Of a stretch of DNA of 64,000 bases, positions 34,793 to 45,639 are shown piece after piece; the stretch's first letter is position 1; the number at the start of each line of letters is the position of its first letter. The stretch is from Phaffia rhodozyma (lineage: Eukaryota > Basidiomycota > Tremellomycetes > Cystofilobasidiales > Mrakiaceae): assembly GCA_014706385.1 (NCBI GenBank), contig JACGZH010000005.1, positions 620,001 to 684,000 on the forward strand. The letters run 5' to 3'. A program made the position numbers and the translations under genes. Under the pieces are notes generated by a model, which searched no databases, was not told where the DNA came from, and saw nothing but the letters and a program-made list of their open reading frames with translations.

Positions 34793-36223
34793 ATGGCATC
34801 TTCTCAAACTGTACATCTTGGCATGCCATCCACAGAATCAGCTGGCGTTCCTACGTCTACTGTCGAGGAAACGGGCGTTCTAGCTCCAGCTCCTACTCCT
34901 ACGGGAGCAGCAGTCGGAGCAGTAGCAGCAACGACGACAACGACGACAGGAGCGGAATACACACATCACAGAGGTCCGTTACCAAAAACAAAGTCGAGGG
35001 CTTATGGTGCTCAGTTGTCTCGGGATGGAGATATTCAGTGTGTCTCTCTTCCTCTTTCTTTTCAATCGAGCTGCTGGCTTCTAGCTTCTGGCTTTTGAGG
35101 AAGAAGAGCTGACTTGAACGCTTCTCAATGCTCTTCTCGGCGGGGTTGGAAGAAAATATAAAGCGAAATATAAAGACTTAAAGCTGAAAGTCAAGCAGAT
35201 CGAGAAGGTATCTCTCCTTCCTTCCTCTTCTCCTTGGATATGTTGCGAGGTCCGCGTAGAGATAGGACTGATGACTTCCGTCCTCGTTCGTATCCGTATC
35301 TGAACTTACAACCTGACGATGCTTTGGTTCTTGACTTTCTTTCTTGTTGTTCCAACGAACTTTTCGACAAAGGATAATGACAAGCTGCTGTTGAAGATTC
35401 TTAAGGCGAAGAAAGATATTCAGCGAGCTCGACTCGAACGAGCGTTCGTTCTCCTTCGTTCTCTCTCTCTCTCTCTCTTCCTCTCCTTCTTTCTCTCCGA
35501 TCTCTTATATCTCTTTCTTTGTTTCCGGCTCATTTCTATTTCATTTTTTGTTCTAATTCTTCTGTGCGTATGCATGCGTTTGGACATAATCCGGGTGGGA
35601 AATGAAACGTCGCAACTCGGGATAACAGGATTATATACGAACGACTATCCGTACCGATCGAACCTCCGGCTCCTACAGATCCGTCTTTGCCATCTTACGA
35701 ATCCCACTTCTTGCCCCCCGCTCCTTCTCCCTCTCTTCTGGCACATGCGTCCCAGTCGGACGCTCCGCCTCATCCTCTTTCTTCACTTCTTTCTCCGACA
35801 GCGCAGGCAAAGGCGAAGGACCTGACGGATGGGTCGATAGGTGGAGAACTCGGACAAGAGTCGGTATCTAAATTGGAAGAACCAGCGTCTGCTGTCTCTG
35901 CTTCCACCGTCGATGCCAATTTAAAACATGACAACGACGATACGGCCACCACCACTGACGCTGATGCCAGCGCACCTGTGGCTGTGCCCGAACCATTGAG
36001 TGGTAATCAGCCGAACGGACCTCTATCCCCCTCGCCTCCATCGCCATCTGTATCTACATCTACCCCCTTGAATTCCTCTGCGTCGTTACAACCGCCAGTA
36101 CCCGCACTCTCAAGCGGATCTCACGTGGAAACAGGATTAGTACCAGAACCGGGGCGTGAAGAAGAGGAAGAAGAAGAAGAAGAAGGACCAGAGAACGGAA
36201 AGATGCACGTCGATCAAGAATAG
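34793..36223 (+). CDS. INO80F-domain-like coiled-coil protein (putative chromatin-remodelling subunit)
   Basis: Four exons splice to 966 nt (321 residues): 34793-35037, 35153-35207, 35373-35443 and 35629-36223. A Thr/Ala/Pro-rich start leads to a basic coiled coil, KYKAKYKDLKLKVKQIEKDN, continuing KLLLKILKAKKDIQRARLER and AIIYERL. This pattern (short heptad helix, ENDKLL-like centre, ERLxxxLYERL end) resembles the INO80 subunit F / TFPT domain of fungal and animal INO80 complexes. The remainder is Ser/Pro-rich and acidic, ending EEEEEEEGPENGKMHVDQE. INO80F is a judgement from pattern; a generic short coiled-coil protein is the alternative. Confidence 0.72.
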
Positions 36224-37120
36224 ATCTAGATCTGAAGTCTGGTTCTCCCGCCATATCCTACACTTCATGTTCCGCGTTCTGTCTCTCAATCTTTCCCTTG
36301 CAAGAATAAGGAAAAGAACGAGCATGGGAGAGAAGGAGGGGAAGGAACATAGAAGGTCCAGAGGGCTGGTGATTTCATGTATACTTATCACTCGATCACT
36401 TGCCACTTGTCCTTTGTTCATCGCTTACCTTTCATATCTGCTACATCCGCATCCCCAGCCGTAATCGGTGTTTGTAATCCTGTTCATATTCGGACGTGAA
36501 TCGAGTTAACGGGTCCGAAACAAACCCATAAGACTACATCCATAGACTTTTTTAAAGAGCTCTGATCCCAGACAGACTCCGCTATCGAGATAAGAAACTT
36601 GGTTTGTGAGAGAGAGGAGATGTAGGCAAAAGAAGCACGCACACGTCCACACCCGCACAGCACATCCACACCAAAAGCAAGGGATATGAATGAAACTTTG
36701 GAACCATACAGACAAGCTCCCTGTTGCCCTCACCTCTGTTGAATCTAGTTCCTGTCGTTATCAGCATCTTTGTCACAAAAGTAGTTGTTTGCCTTCTTTC
36801 TTTTGTAGGTCTTGATGGTTATGTGATGAACTCTCTCATTGGGTTTTCAGTACGCAGCGACCAAACAAGCTAGACAGCGGGTAAGAACGACAGGAGCGGA
36901 AGATTGCATGGAATCGCAAGGCAAAACAATGGAAAATAAAGGAGAAAAAAAAGGCAAGAGAAACCGTTCGCAACAAAGCGCCAGTCGAGTCTCTTCTTTG
37001 TCTTCCTTCCCCGATTCTCCGAAAACTTTGACCAAAGAAACGTTCCAAACCAAAAGAAAAAGAGGGGGAGGAATTGGGGGTGGAAATGAAAGCCGGACAA
37101 GGAGGGAAACAAAGGGATAT
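36224..37120. other. Convergent intergenic region (INO80F-like and eL18 3' ends)
   Basis: About 900 bp between two converging stops. A 141-codon + frame (36839-37264) is Lys/Ser-rich and overlaps the eL18 3' end on the other strand, so I treat it as chance. No RNA gene is recognised. Confidence 0.5.
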
Positions 37121-38687
37121 TTAAACCTTGAATCCTCGGGAAGCTCGTCGACCTCGTCCCTTCTCGAACTTTCGTCCCTTGGAGATGACGTGGGGGGCCT
37201 TGTTCTTGTCTATAAGGGTATGTTCAAAAAAGAGATATCAGTGAATATGCCCGTTATAGGATAGAAAAAAAAGAATGAAAGAACGAACGGGGTCCCATTC
37301 CGAAGTGTCGGTAGGCCTCTCGGGAGGTCCTCTTTCCTCGAACAAGAACAGTGTTGGATCCGGTGGGGGATCGGAGAGCGAGCTGATCAAGAGTAAGAGC
37401 TGTGGAGTAGATATAGAATCGTTTTTTAAATGAGCGTGTGTAAAGAAAGCAAGACAAGAGAAGGGCAAGAAAAAGACTAACCCTCTCCTCCGGCGGCGAT
37501 GATCCTCTCCCGAGCGGATCGGGTGAACCTCAAGGCAGCGATGGTGAGCTTGGGGACGGTGAGGAATCGCTCATCATCAGTGACGGTTCCGACAAGGACG
37601 ATGGTCTTGTTTCCCTCAGGGTTGGCGTTGTGAGTGTGCTTCACAATTCGCGAGATCGAAAGGGGAGGTCGGTTGGTCTTGGAGTGAAAGAGTCGCTTGA
37701 GGACAACCTTGTTGAACTTGGACTCAGTTCGTCGAGCAAGGAAGCGGTAAAGCTGAGGGAGGTTGAAACGAGTGAAGAAAATAGAGATTTAACAAAGATC
37801 GAGAAGAGCGATAAACAATGAAGTATGGGCGGATTGAAAAGAGAACAAGAAATCGTTAACTCCGATTTGGTTTCAGTGAACAAATATAAGAGAAAGAAGC
37901 GTACCTTCACAAGCAAGAGAAGGTAGGGATCCTCCGACTTGGGGGCGGTCCTGGCACCCTTCTTGACGTGCTTGTGCTGGATGTCGATTCCCTGTTGTAG
38001 CAATTCATTCCATTACGAGGACAAAAAAGAAAGGGTAAAGCAGAACATGATCTAGTAAGTATCTTGTGGGCATTTAACAGCCAAGCTTTCCACACAGGGG
38101 TCAAGATCGCTAGAGCACAGTATATGGGTTCGAGTCGAGAGGCGCTATCGGTGGTGGGAGGTACTTGACGTGGTTTGTCGAGAGGGCTGGTTGTGAGGCC
38201 CAAGAGAAATGATGATCGTGTACTGAGGATGACCGTGTGCTGTTTGGTCGAGACTGTTCGTTCCCCAGAGTTCTTCGTTTTGGCCTATCTTCCATTCTCC
38301 GTTCTCTTTCCTCACCGCCGAAATCCTGCCCGCCGACCAATTTTGAGCGTTCTTCACTCTCTTCAGTGAAATCCTGCCCTCAGTCTACCCAGAGATGGAA
38401 AAAAACGATCTGTCTCTCCTTTTTGTTTCTTCTTCTTCGCGACGATGGCCGATCGAAAGATGAAATATTGGAGACGTGTTTTGGTGTTGAAATTTTTGAG
38501 ACCCATATTGGAGCGTTTGGGCATAATTGTGACGGAGAAATGAGGGATCCAGTTGTTGGGCCGGATAAAAATACGTGAAATACACGAATTCCCATATACT
38601 GTACTGTATGCTCTCCAAGACGTCGACCACTCTGCTACCCTGTGTGGAAAGAAAGAAAAAAGACCAGAGGGCGTGGAGACTGACCAT
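37121..38687 (-). CDS. RPL18: 60S ribosomal protein eL18
   Basis: Structural protein of the large cytosolic subunit. Five exons splice to 561 nt (186 residues, the usual length): 38687-38685, 37991-37905, 37752-37482, 37399-37289 and 37209-37121. Exon 1 is the ATG alone, followed by GTCAGT and a ~690-nt intron. The protein reads [20 protein letters not shown], then [72 protein letters not shown] and [20 protein letters not shown]. All family blocks are present. The long first intron could host a small RNA; I did not find a convincing one. Divergent from TRA2. Confidence 0.95.
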
Positions 38688-39361
38688 GTTGATGCCTTGG
38701 TGGTTGCCTACTCAAACTGGAAAAGAGCCAAGTCAGGGAAAAAACGAGGTCAGAGTTCGCCTCAGAACCAGCCGCGTCTGTTAGGGTTATGGTTACGGAT
38801 CGCAGAGTTTGGTTACAGACCGTTCTGACTTATTTAAGGCACGCAAAAGTCAGATGGTTATGCCCAACGCGTAGCCATCTTGACGCGTCTGGCGAAGCGA
38901 TCACTCAACATTGCCCGAGCGTTTCTAGTCTGGCTGGTCTGTTTTGTAGTCTGCTTTGTAGTTTGCTTTCTACTCGCGGTCTAGTCGTTCGGACGAGGTG
39001 TAAGCCATCGCAGCCGTCGTAGTCATCTCGCCCTTCTCTACCAATGGTATTCACAAGGTACCGTACGATATATGATTAGAATCGTAGTCTCTTAGTACAT
39101 CTACCTAGCGCATCCTTTATGGCGTTTATGCATGTGTGTATAGGCACGCTTGTGAATGTGGGCGTGGACGTGTGTTTGCGCGCTATCTTCTGATCTGCCG
39201 GCTAGCACACACCGTTACAGGCCACCGGTTACAGGCCGTTGGTTACACTTCTGATCCTGCCTGCTCATCATCTTGCCATCTTTGCTGAACGTTTCGACCT
39301 AAACCTCCACATCGTTCCATCTCACATATCTTGTTCCAGCCCATCTTGATCTATATCCAAC
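38688..39361. promoter_or_regulatory. Bidirectional promoter eL18 / TRA2 with telobox, GGTTAC and ACGCGT elements
   Basis: A telobox-like TTAGGGTTA lies at 38781-38789, immediately followed by GGTTAC at 38791-38796 and again at 38811-38816. ACGCGT occurs at 38867-38872 and 38883-38888. Nearer TRA2, three GTTAC-containing units lie at 39214, 39228 and 39241, with GTTACAGGCC repeated. TTAGGG sites bound by Tbf1-type factors are known in ribosomal protein promoters of several fungi. Use here is inference. Confidence 0.55.
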
Positions 39362-40905
39362 ATGAGCTCTCACGCAGACAGTCACGAATCCAGCAGGCTC
39401 TCTCCCCTTCCGCCGGCTCCCTTGTCCAGAGCGGACTCTGTCCCACCACGAGGATCAGAGCCACCGAGAATCAACTATGATGATGACAGGGATCAGGACC
39501 GAACCAGAGACAGATCCAGGTCTAGATCCAGGTCTAGATCTAGGTCAAGAGAGAGAGAATACGTTCGAAGGGAGCCGTGAGACCTGCTCTCGTTGTTTAT
39601 CTATGTTCCCGCCTCGGTGTCGAGAGATCTTCGCTCTGATGGTCTGTTGTGTCTCTTTCTGTCTTGTGTGTGTGTTTGTTCAACCTGTCATACAACCTCT
39701 AGCGCTGCCCCTCCCTCCCGACCGGAATACGCGCCTACTGTCAGTTGTGCTTTTCTCTCTCTGACTCGGATGAAACAGGCGCGAGCTCTGCATTCTTACC
39801 CCGTTTTGTTCCTCTTGTTGTCTTATTCAGAATCCTCCAAAATCCGAGACGCTTGGTGTGTTCGGTCTTTCTATTCGAACCACTGAGGACGCGCTTGGCG
39901 AGGAGTTCTCCAGATTCGGCAAGGTCGTCAACGTAACCATCGTCTACGACCAAAGGGTTTGTCGCTTCTCTCACTTGGCTTCTAAACAGCGCCGATACTG
40001 ATCTTGGCCTCACTTGGTGATCTCGTTCCGCCCCTTTCCAGACGGATCGATCTCGAGGATTCGGATTCATCAAAATGGGCTCGGTCGAAGACGCTGAGCG
40101 ATGCATCCAAAACTTGAACGGTCTCGATCTTAATGGCAGGCGCATCCGAGTGGATTTCTCTGTGACAGCTCGGCCTCATAACCCTACACCAGGAGAATAC
40201 AGTCAGTACCTCGCTTTCGTATGACGCATGGTTCCAAAAGGTGACACCAAACGGATTCGCTAATCATACCATTCTGTTTCACCGCCTTGAACGCTACATG
40301 TACCATCGACAACTCCTTCTCTTTGTCCATCATGCTTATCTTTGTCTCGTGTAGTGGGCGCCAAGCGACGAGATGATCCTCGGGCGTATCGAAGTGGAGG
40401 CGGAGGTGGTGGAGGACGAGACCGATACGATCGACACGATCGATACGACCGAGGTGGATCTTATGGTGGTGGTGGAGGATCGTACGATCGATACAACGAC
40501 CGACGCCCTTCCAGGTATGACGATCGACGAAGGGATGACTTTGGCCGAGACCGAGATAGAGATCGGGACTATGACCGAGAGTCAGTTGCCTTATGATATA
40601 TCCTGTGCTAATTCTGCCTGTCTGACCTTTGAGATCCTCTCTTGATCAACAGTGATTACGGACGATCCTCCAGGGATAGATACTCTCCTCGAAGAGAAAG
40701 GCGGTACTCTCCATCGTAAGTCTATGTTTTCTATTCCGATTGTCACCGTAGTTTTGCATTTCTGAATCTCTATTTGATTGTCTCTTCCGATAGTCCTCCC
40801 CCTCGAGCTCGACGATCCTACTCGCGATCTCCTGCTCACGCGATCGCACCCAAGGATTATGATAACGCGCCAGCCGAGAACGCTGGACTTGCCGTCCGAT
40901 GGTGA
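39362..40905 (+). CDS. TRA2: TRA2-type splicing regulator (RRM with RS-rich and Gly/Arg-rich flanks)
   Basis: Transformer-2 proteins bind purine-rich exonic enhancers and promote exon inclusion. Seven exons splice to 939 nt (312 residues): 39362-39576, 39703-39739, 39831-39956, 40042-40201, 40355-40580, 40653-40715 and 40794-40905. An N-terminal RS region (RDRSRSRSRSRSRSRERE) precedes one RRM. The RRM has RNP2-like LGVFGLSIRTTEDALGEEFS and RNP1-like SRGFGFIKM, then NGRRIRVDFSVTARPHNPTP, the TRA2 linker signature. A Gly-rich and Arg/Asp/Tyr-rich part follows (RYDRHDRYDRGG), then a short RS tail (RARRSYSRSP). Exon 2 is 37 nt and needed for frame. TRA2 genes are known to autoregulate by splicing; the short exons here could serve that, as inference. 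Confidence 0.9.
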
Positions 40906-42231
40906 TTTGTGTTTCAGCGACATTCACTCTCCTTTTTCTTTTGTTCCTCCTTCAAGTATTCCCGACCCCATCCCCTCTCCTGCTGTGTATCAATTTTCAA
41001 GCGCCATCAAGCCCAAGACTAAGAATCAAGACCCGTTTAATATACAAAAGAAGAAGCCGTACACACACTGTGCCCCTGACGAATCGTTGTCTATCCTGCC
41101 GACTGCCTAGCGTTGAAGATTCCAACCTGAGCGCTATGTCTGTCTGACTGTATAGACTCCCAAAGAAGAAATACACACACAAAGAACAAAAGAAGAACGA
41201 AACAAAAAAACAAAACGAAACAAAAAAAGGGAAGAAGAAACCGCGACTCATGACGGCGAACAAGAGACCCGGGGGAGGGAGGAATTTTTTTTTAAAAAAA
41301 GAGCATAGAAGAAACAAGAAGCCGAAGAAAACGTCTCAAGACAAGTCTCTGGCGCGCCTTACCGTCCTGAAGGTTCCTCGCCTGCTCAAGAAGATACACA
41401 AGATGCCTTTCCCTCCCCCCCTCCCTTTCTTTCAAGAAATCCAAGAGAATCAAGAAGGAAGAGAACAAGACAAACCGAAGAAACGAAAAGAAAAACCAAG
41501 AAAAAGAACAAGAACAAGAACAAAAAAGGAACGTCGAAAACGCGGCAAGACGTCCCGGAAAAGGAAATGGAAAAGGAAAAGAAGATAATGGGGAAGGAAA
41601 CTAATCTTTTCGAACGAGGAAAAGTAAGAGTGGCCGGACGAGAGGATCCCAAAGAGTACGTGCGTAACACTCCTCTCCTCTCCTCCCCTTTCCTTTCCTT
41701 CTCTCTCGAACGCCTAACCTTGTGAATGAGAATATGATCATGGTCTTTTCTTTCTTCGTGCGTCTGTGTCCTCACGGACGGAACGAGGCATTCGACTCGG
41801 GGGGGATGGATGTGTGTGTGTGTGTGTGTGTGTGTGTGTCTTTTTCTTTCGAGAGGATCAAGTCAAACAGACTGAGAAGAAAGATCTCGCTTTGAGAAAT
41901 AGAACGTCGTCTCTCTCTCTCTCCCCAACTTGGTTTCTCAGAAATCTGTGCGTGCGTGGATGTGTGCGCCGATCGATGGGGCTCACGTCATGTAGTTGAC
42001 GCTCTAAATCTCTAAGAGTCGACCGGGTCTGGCCTGAGACTTTGTCCGTTCGTTCACAGAGCTTCATACTGTGCTACGAGCCTTTCCCCCCCTTTTTTTT
42101 CTCCTGCCGATGAGAACAAGAGAACACAGGTAACGAGCAGAGGGAGGAAGGAAAGAAGGAAGGAAGAGACGGGGTTTTTTTTTCTTATAAAGGAAAAAAA
42201 AAGGGAAAAGAAACAAGAAAGTACAGATTCA
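40906..42231. other. Long intergenic stretch, purine-rich, with a TG repeat
   Basis: About 1.3 kb between TRA2 and a converging minus gene. From about 41160 to 41640 the + strand is overwhelmingly A and G. A 112-codon frame there (41250-41588) is nearly all Lys, Arg, Glu and Gln, so I treat it as a by-product of composition. A TG dinucleotide run spans 41811-41839. No tRNA or other RNA gene is recognised. Confidence 0.5.
41811..41839. repeat. (TG)n microsatellite
   Basis: About fourteen uninterrupted TG units in the intergenic region between TRA2 and the next gene. Confidence 0.9.
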
Positions 42232-42341
42232 TTAGATAAAGCTCTTGGACCATTGCGCTCGTTTCTCCCCTTCGACGAAATCTAATTTCCCTTTTGAGCT
42301 CGAAGGGGGTGGCGATGTCGACGAAGGAGAGTTTGATATTA

Positions 42342-42372
<31 letters not shown>

Positions 42373-43196
42373 TGATGGTGATGATGGTGATGATGTTGTC
42401 GTGTTTGGTGTTGGATTAGTGATGGAAGATGTAGATGCGCTAGGAGCGGTGTTGACGTTGAATTCTTTTTTGACTGGAATGGAGAACGACAGAGATGTCA
42501 GCCGGCGTTTACGAAAGAGAGCGGGTCGTACTGCATGGGGAAACCCAACGCTCAAAGACAGAGTGGAAGAAAGGACGAACGTTGATCCCATGCTCTCTGT
42601 TCTCTTGCTTCTTGTTGCTGTTGGAGGTCCACCAGGGCGGAACGTTCAACGACCGAACCGAACGACAAATAAACAAGCAAACAAACAAACAAAGAGTCAA
42701 GTGCTAAGTGGCAAGTACTTGTGAGGCATGACCTCCGAAGGGAAGTCAAAGGAAAGGAAAGGAAAGGACTCGTGCTTACCTCGACAGAATCGGTTCCACC
42801 GAACCATCTCTGCAGGAACGGTTTGGCGTTCAACTCTTGTTGTTCCCTCTTGATCCGTTGGTCCATCGTTTCGGCGTAGTCCTTCTGGGCCTTCCGTTCT
42901 CTCAGGCCGGCGAGGACGAGGACTCTGTCGACGTCGACGTCGTCCTTCCCGGCCTTCAGCTCGCCCACCAGGCTTTCTAACGCTCGGATCTGTCTGTCCG
43001 CCTTGGCGAGCTCGAGGGTGGATCGCTTCCGTTTGTCGTACGACCAGCCGGCGATCGAGGACGCAAACAGCCAAGGGATCAAGATCGACCGGACTTGTTT
43101 CAGTCGTTGTCCGATCGAGGGACCTTTGAGAGAGCCGGACGATGGTAGGACGCCTCTCGGGATATAGATGAATGGTAGTTTCGACGCTTGAGACAT
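42232..43196 (-). CDS. Unrecognised protein with one membrane segment and a coiled coil
   Basis: Not a family I recognise. Exon 1 (43196-42780) encodes MSQASKLPFIYIPRGVLPSS, a hydrophobic stretch ILIPWLFASSIAGWSYD, then a charged helix (ADRQIRALESLVGELKAGKD and ERKAQKDYAETMDQRIKREQ) ending RWFGGTDSVE. One TM segment followed by a coiled coil suggests a small membrane-anchored protein, possibly mitochondrial. Exon 2 starts at about 42473. With the strong GTAAGC donor after DSVE the frame runs into a His-rich tail and stops at 42341-42339. With a weak GTGGAA donor 17 nt earlier the frame becomes Ser-rich and continues to 42232 (GEKRAQWSKSFI). The ends of this entry follow the longer version. 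Confidence 0.62.
42341..42390. repeat. GAT/GGT trinucleotide repeat inside coding sequence
   Basis: About sixteen near-perfect GAT units on the + strand, some replaced by GGT. On the coding strand they read as His or Ser runs depending on the splice frame of the minus gene. Confidence 0.85.
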
Positions 43197-43758
<562 letters not shown>

Positions 43759-44863
43759 TCACTGCTCCAGCTCGACTTCTTCTTCTACCGGTTTTGACAC
43801 ATCCTCCAGTCGTGCATCACCCAAGCCACCGGATTGTGATATCGGTAGAGCGTGCTCCTTCAGCCATTGTTCCGAGGACCAAACTGTGCCAATGGAGAGA
43901 GGAAGGGAAAAAAAGAAGAAGAAGAGAACAAACAACATGAAACGAGAGAGAGGAGATACGAAAAGAGAGACAGGCGTTGCGACGAGTTCAAACAGCCAGA
44001 CGATCAGTCAATACAGCGCGTCCACACGTCGAGTCGTGAAGAGAAAGAGAGAAAGAGAAGAAAGAAATGTATATATAGGAAATCGCAAAGAACGTACCGG
44101 CTCGATCACCTCGTGCTCCTGGAGCCTGACTTGTCTTTGTATTTCTAGCGAGGTTCACTTTGAGGACTCGTCCGCCGTTCGTTCCCGGCCAATAATTAAG
44201 ATCATAATTTGCGATCTGAGACCGAAGATAAAGTAGTATGCCCAAGGAGGAAAAAAAAAAAGAAAGCCCCACGTTGAAAGAAGAGACGGTCAGTCTTTGG
44301 GATCGTGGTCGCTCATAGTCATGGTATGCGTTGTGAGCGAGAGAGAGAGAGTGTGTGTGCGTGCGTGAGTGCGTGTACATACTGCGTCATCTGCGTCAAG
44401 ACCGGACGTGAATGTCAAAAAGGCGAAACCTCGATGTCTGGTAGCTGGAGAGGACGGCGAGCAAAAGATGGACGAAAGGAAAGCCGTGCTGTTAGGACCA
44501 GGTCTGATAGAACAGAACAGAACAGAGCATGGGTATACTCACGTTGACCCTCCTTGGACGGCTCTTTGGGCAGTTGAACTTCGATGATATCACCTGTGAA
44601 GGAACGTCCGGAACCCAAGCAACCCCGGGTCGGTTCAGAATGTTTCTATCAGCTTGACCGATCATCCGATGTCTTTCTCCTCTTCCTTCTTCCTCCGAGA
44701 ACAACAAAGGGACAGCCTGATAAGAAAAGAGGTCTCAGAGACGCGTACCGAAAGAGACAAACACGTCGAGCAGCTGTTGCTCGTTCACACCATCCGGCAG
44801 ACCTGATACAAAGATCGTATGCTTCTTTGTCGAGTTTTCGTATACCGAAGGAGCGTTGTTCAT
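43759..44863 (-). CDS. RRM-only protein related to the RRM of cyclophilin 33 (PPIE)
   Basis: A small RNA-binding protein of about 155 residues in at least five exons. It starts MNNAPSVYENSTKKHTIFVS (ATG 44863), with RNP2-like HTIFVSGLPDGVNE and helix LLDVFVSFGDIIEVQLPKEP. RNP1 is HRGFAFLTFTSGLDADDAI. NGGRVLKVNLARNTK follows. After the RRM comes AVWSSEQWLKEHALPIS, a segment that in fungal PPIE homologues links RRM and catalytic domain. The frame then ends in an acidic tail (KPVEEEVELEQ, stop 43759-43761). There is no cyclophilin domain. Human PPIE is a spliceosome-associated isomerase, so a splicing role is inferred. Exon 3 needs the more distal AG acceptor to keep frame. Confidence 0.82.
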
Positions 44864-45639
44864 AGCGGTTTTGGATGATCGTTCGAGTCCTAAGCGGAGG
44901 GAAGAGAGAGGGGATGAGGTTACGGGTGAGATGCGCGTGTGTATGTATGTGTATGCAGGAGCCCTTGAGAGTCTAGCGTTGGTCGAGTGAGAGCAGAGTG
45001 AGATGATGGCAAAGTGATGGCTAATGAAACGTAAAGGGTAAAGGTTTGGGATTCGACAAGGGCGTCGTGTGGCGGTGGTTGCACAGCATTCCATATTTTT
45101 GAACCAGCATGTCAGCTCATGGTGTCTGAAAAGGAGAGAAGGAAAAAAAAAAAAACAAGGAATAAACAAAAACGAGGAAGGACGAGCTTGGCTGAGAATG
45201 CCAGGCTGAACAAAGGAGCTAAGGTCGATGCACTTATGTGCCATGCTCTGAACGGATCGATCGCCGTGAGGGGGGAGGTCGCGCTGTGCTGTTTTGTTTT
45301 GTTTTGTTTTGTTGTTGTTAAGTAAGCTCTTGCTAGAAGATCGTACTGCTGTTTCATAACTTGTCCATTGTAGCCGATGTCCATCCAACTTGATCGAGAC
45401 TCAGTTTCCTTATTCACTTGGCGAGTTTGGAAACAAGAAAAAAGAGAAAGAAAAGGGGGAAAAAAAAAGAAGAAGAAAAAGAATTGATGGATCAAAATCA
45501 TATATATTTGTTGTCTTTTTTTCTCTTAATGAAAGATGGCGGTTGAAGCCTGTGGGTGAAAATCTATGTGTGACAGGGTAATGTTACAGTTGAGGTAAAA
45601 GAATGCAGGTAAACGGATACCAAAGCCACCGGGGCGCGC
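44864..45639 (-). other. Intergenic: RRM-gene promoter and SAH1 3' end
   Basis: Two minus genes in tandem. Contains TTTTG repeats near 45293-45315 and A-rich tracts at 45148-45165 and 45460-45482. No other gene or RNA is recognised. Confidence 0.45.

Noticed and set aside
36839..37264. 141-codon Ser/Lys-rich plus frame
   Set aside because: Overlaps the last exons of eL18 on the other strand and starts in its 3' region; compositional.
38120..38150. GGGTTCGAGTCG, similar to a tRNA B box
   Set aside because: No matching A box or cloverleaf stems at the right distance; it lies in the eL18 first intron.
38205..38235. ATGATGA followed by CTGA, similar to C/D snoRNA boxes
   Set aside because: On the strand opposite to the host intron, boxes too close together and no terminal stem.
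41250..41588. 112-codon Lys/Arg-rich frame
   Set aside because: Explained by purine-rich composition; no Kozak-like context, splice pattern or conserved motif.
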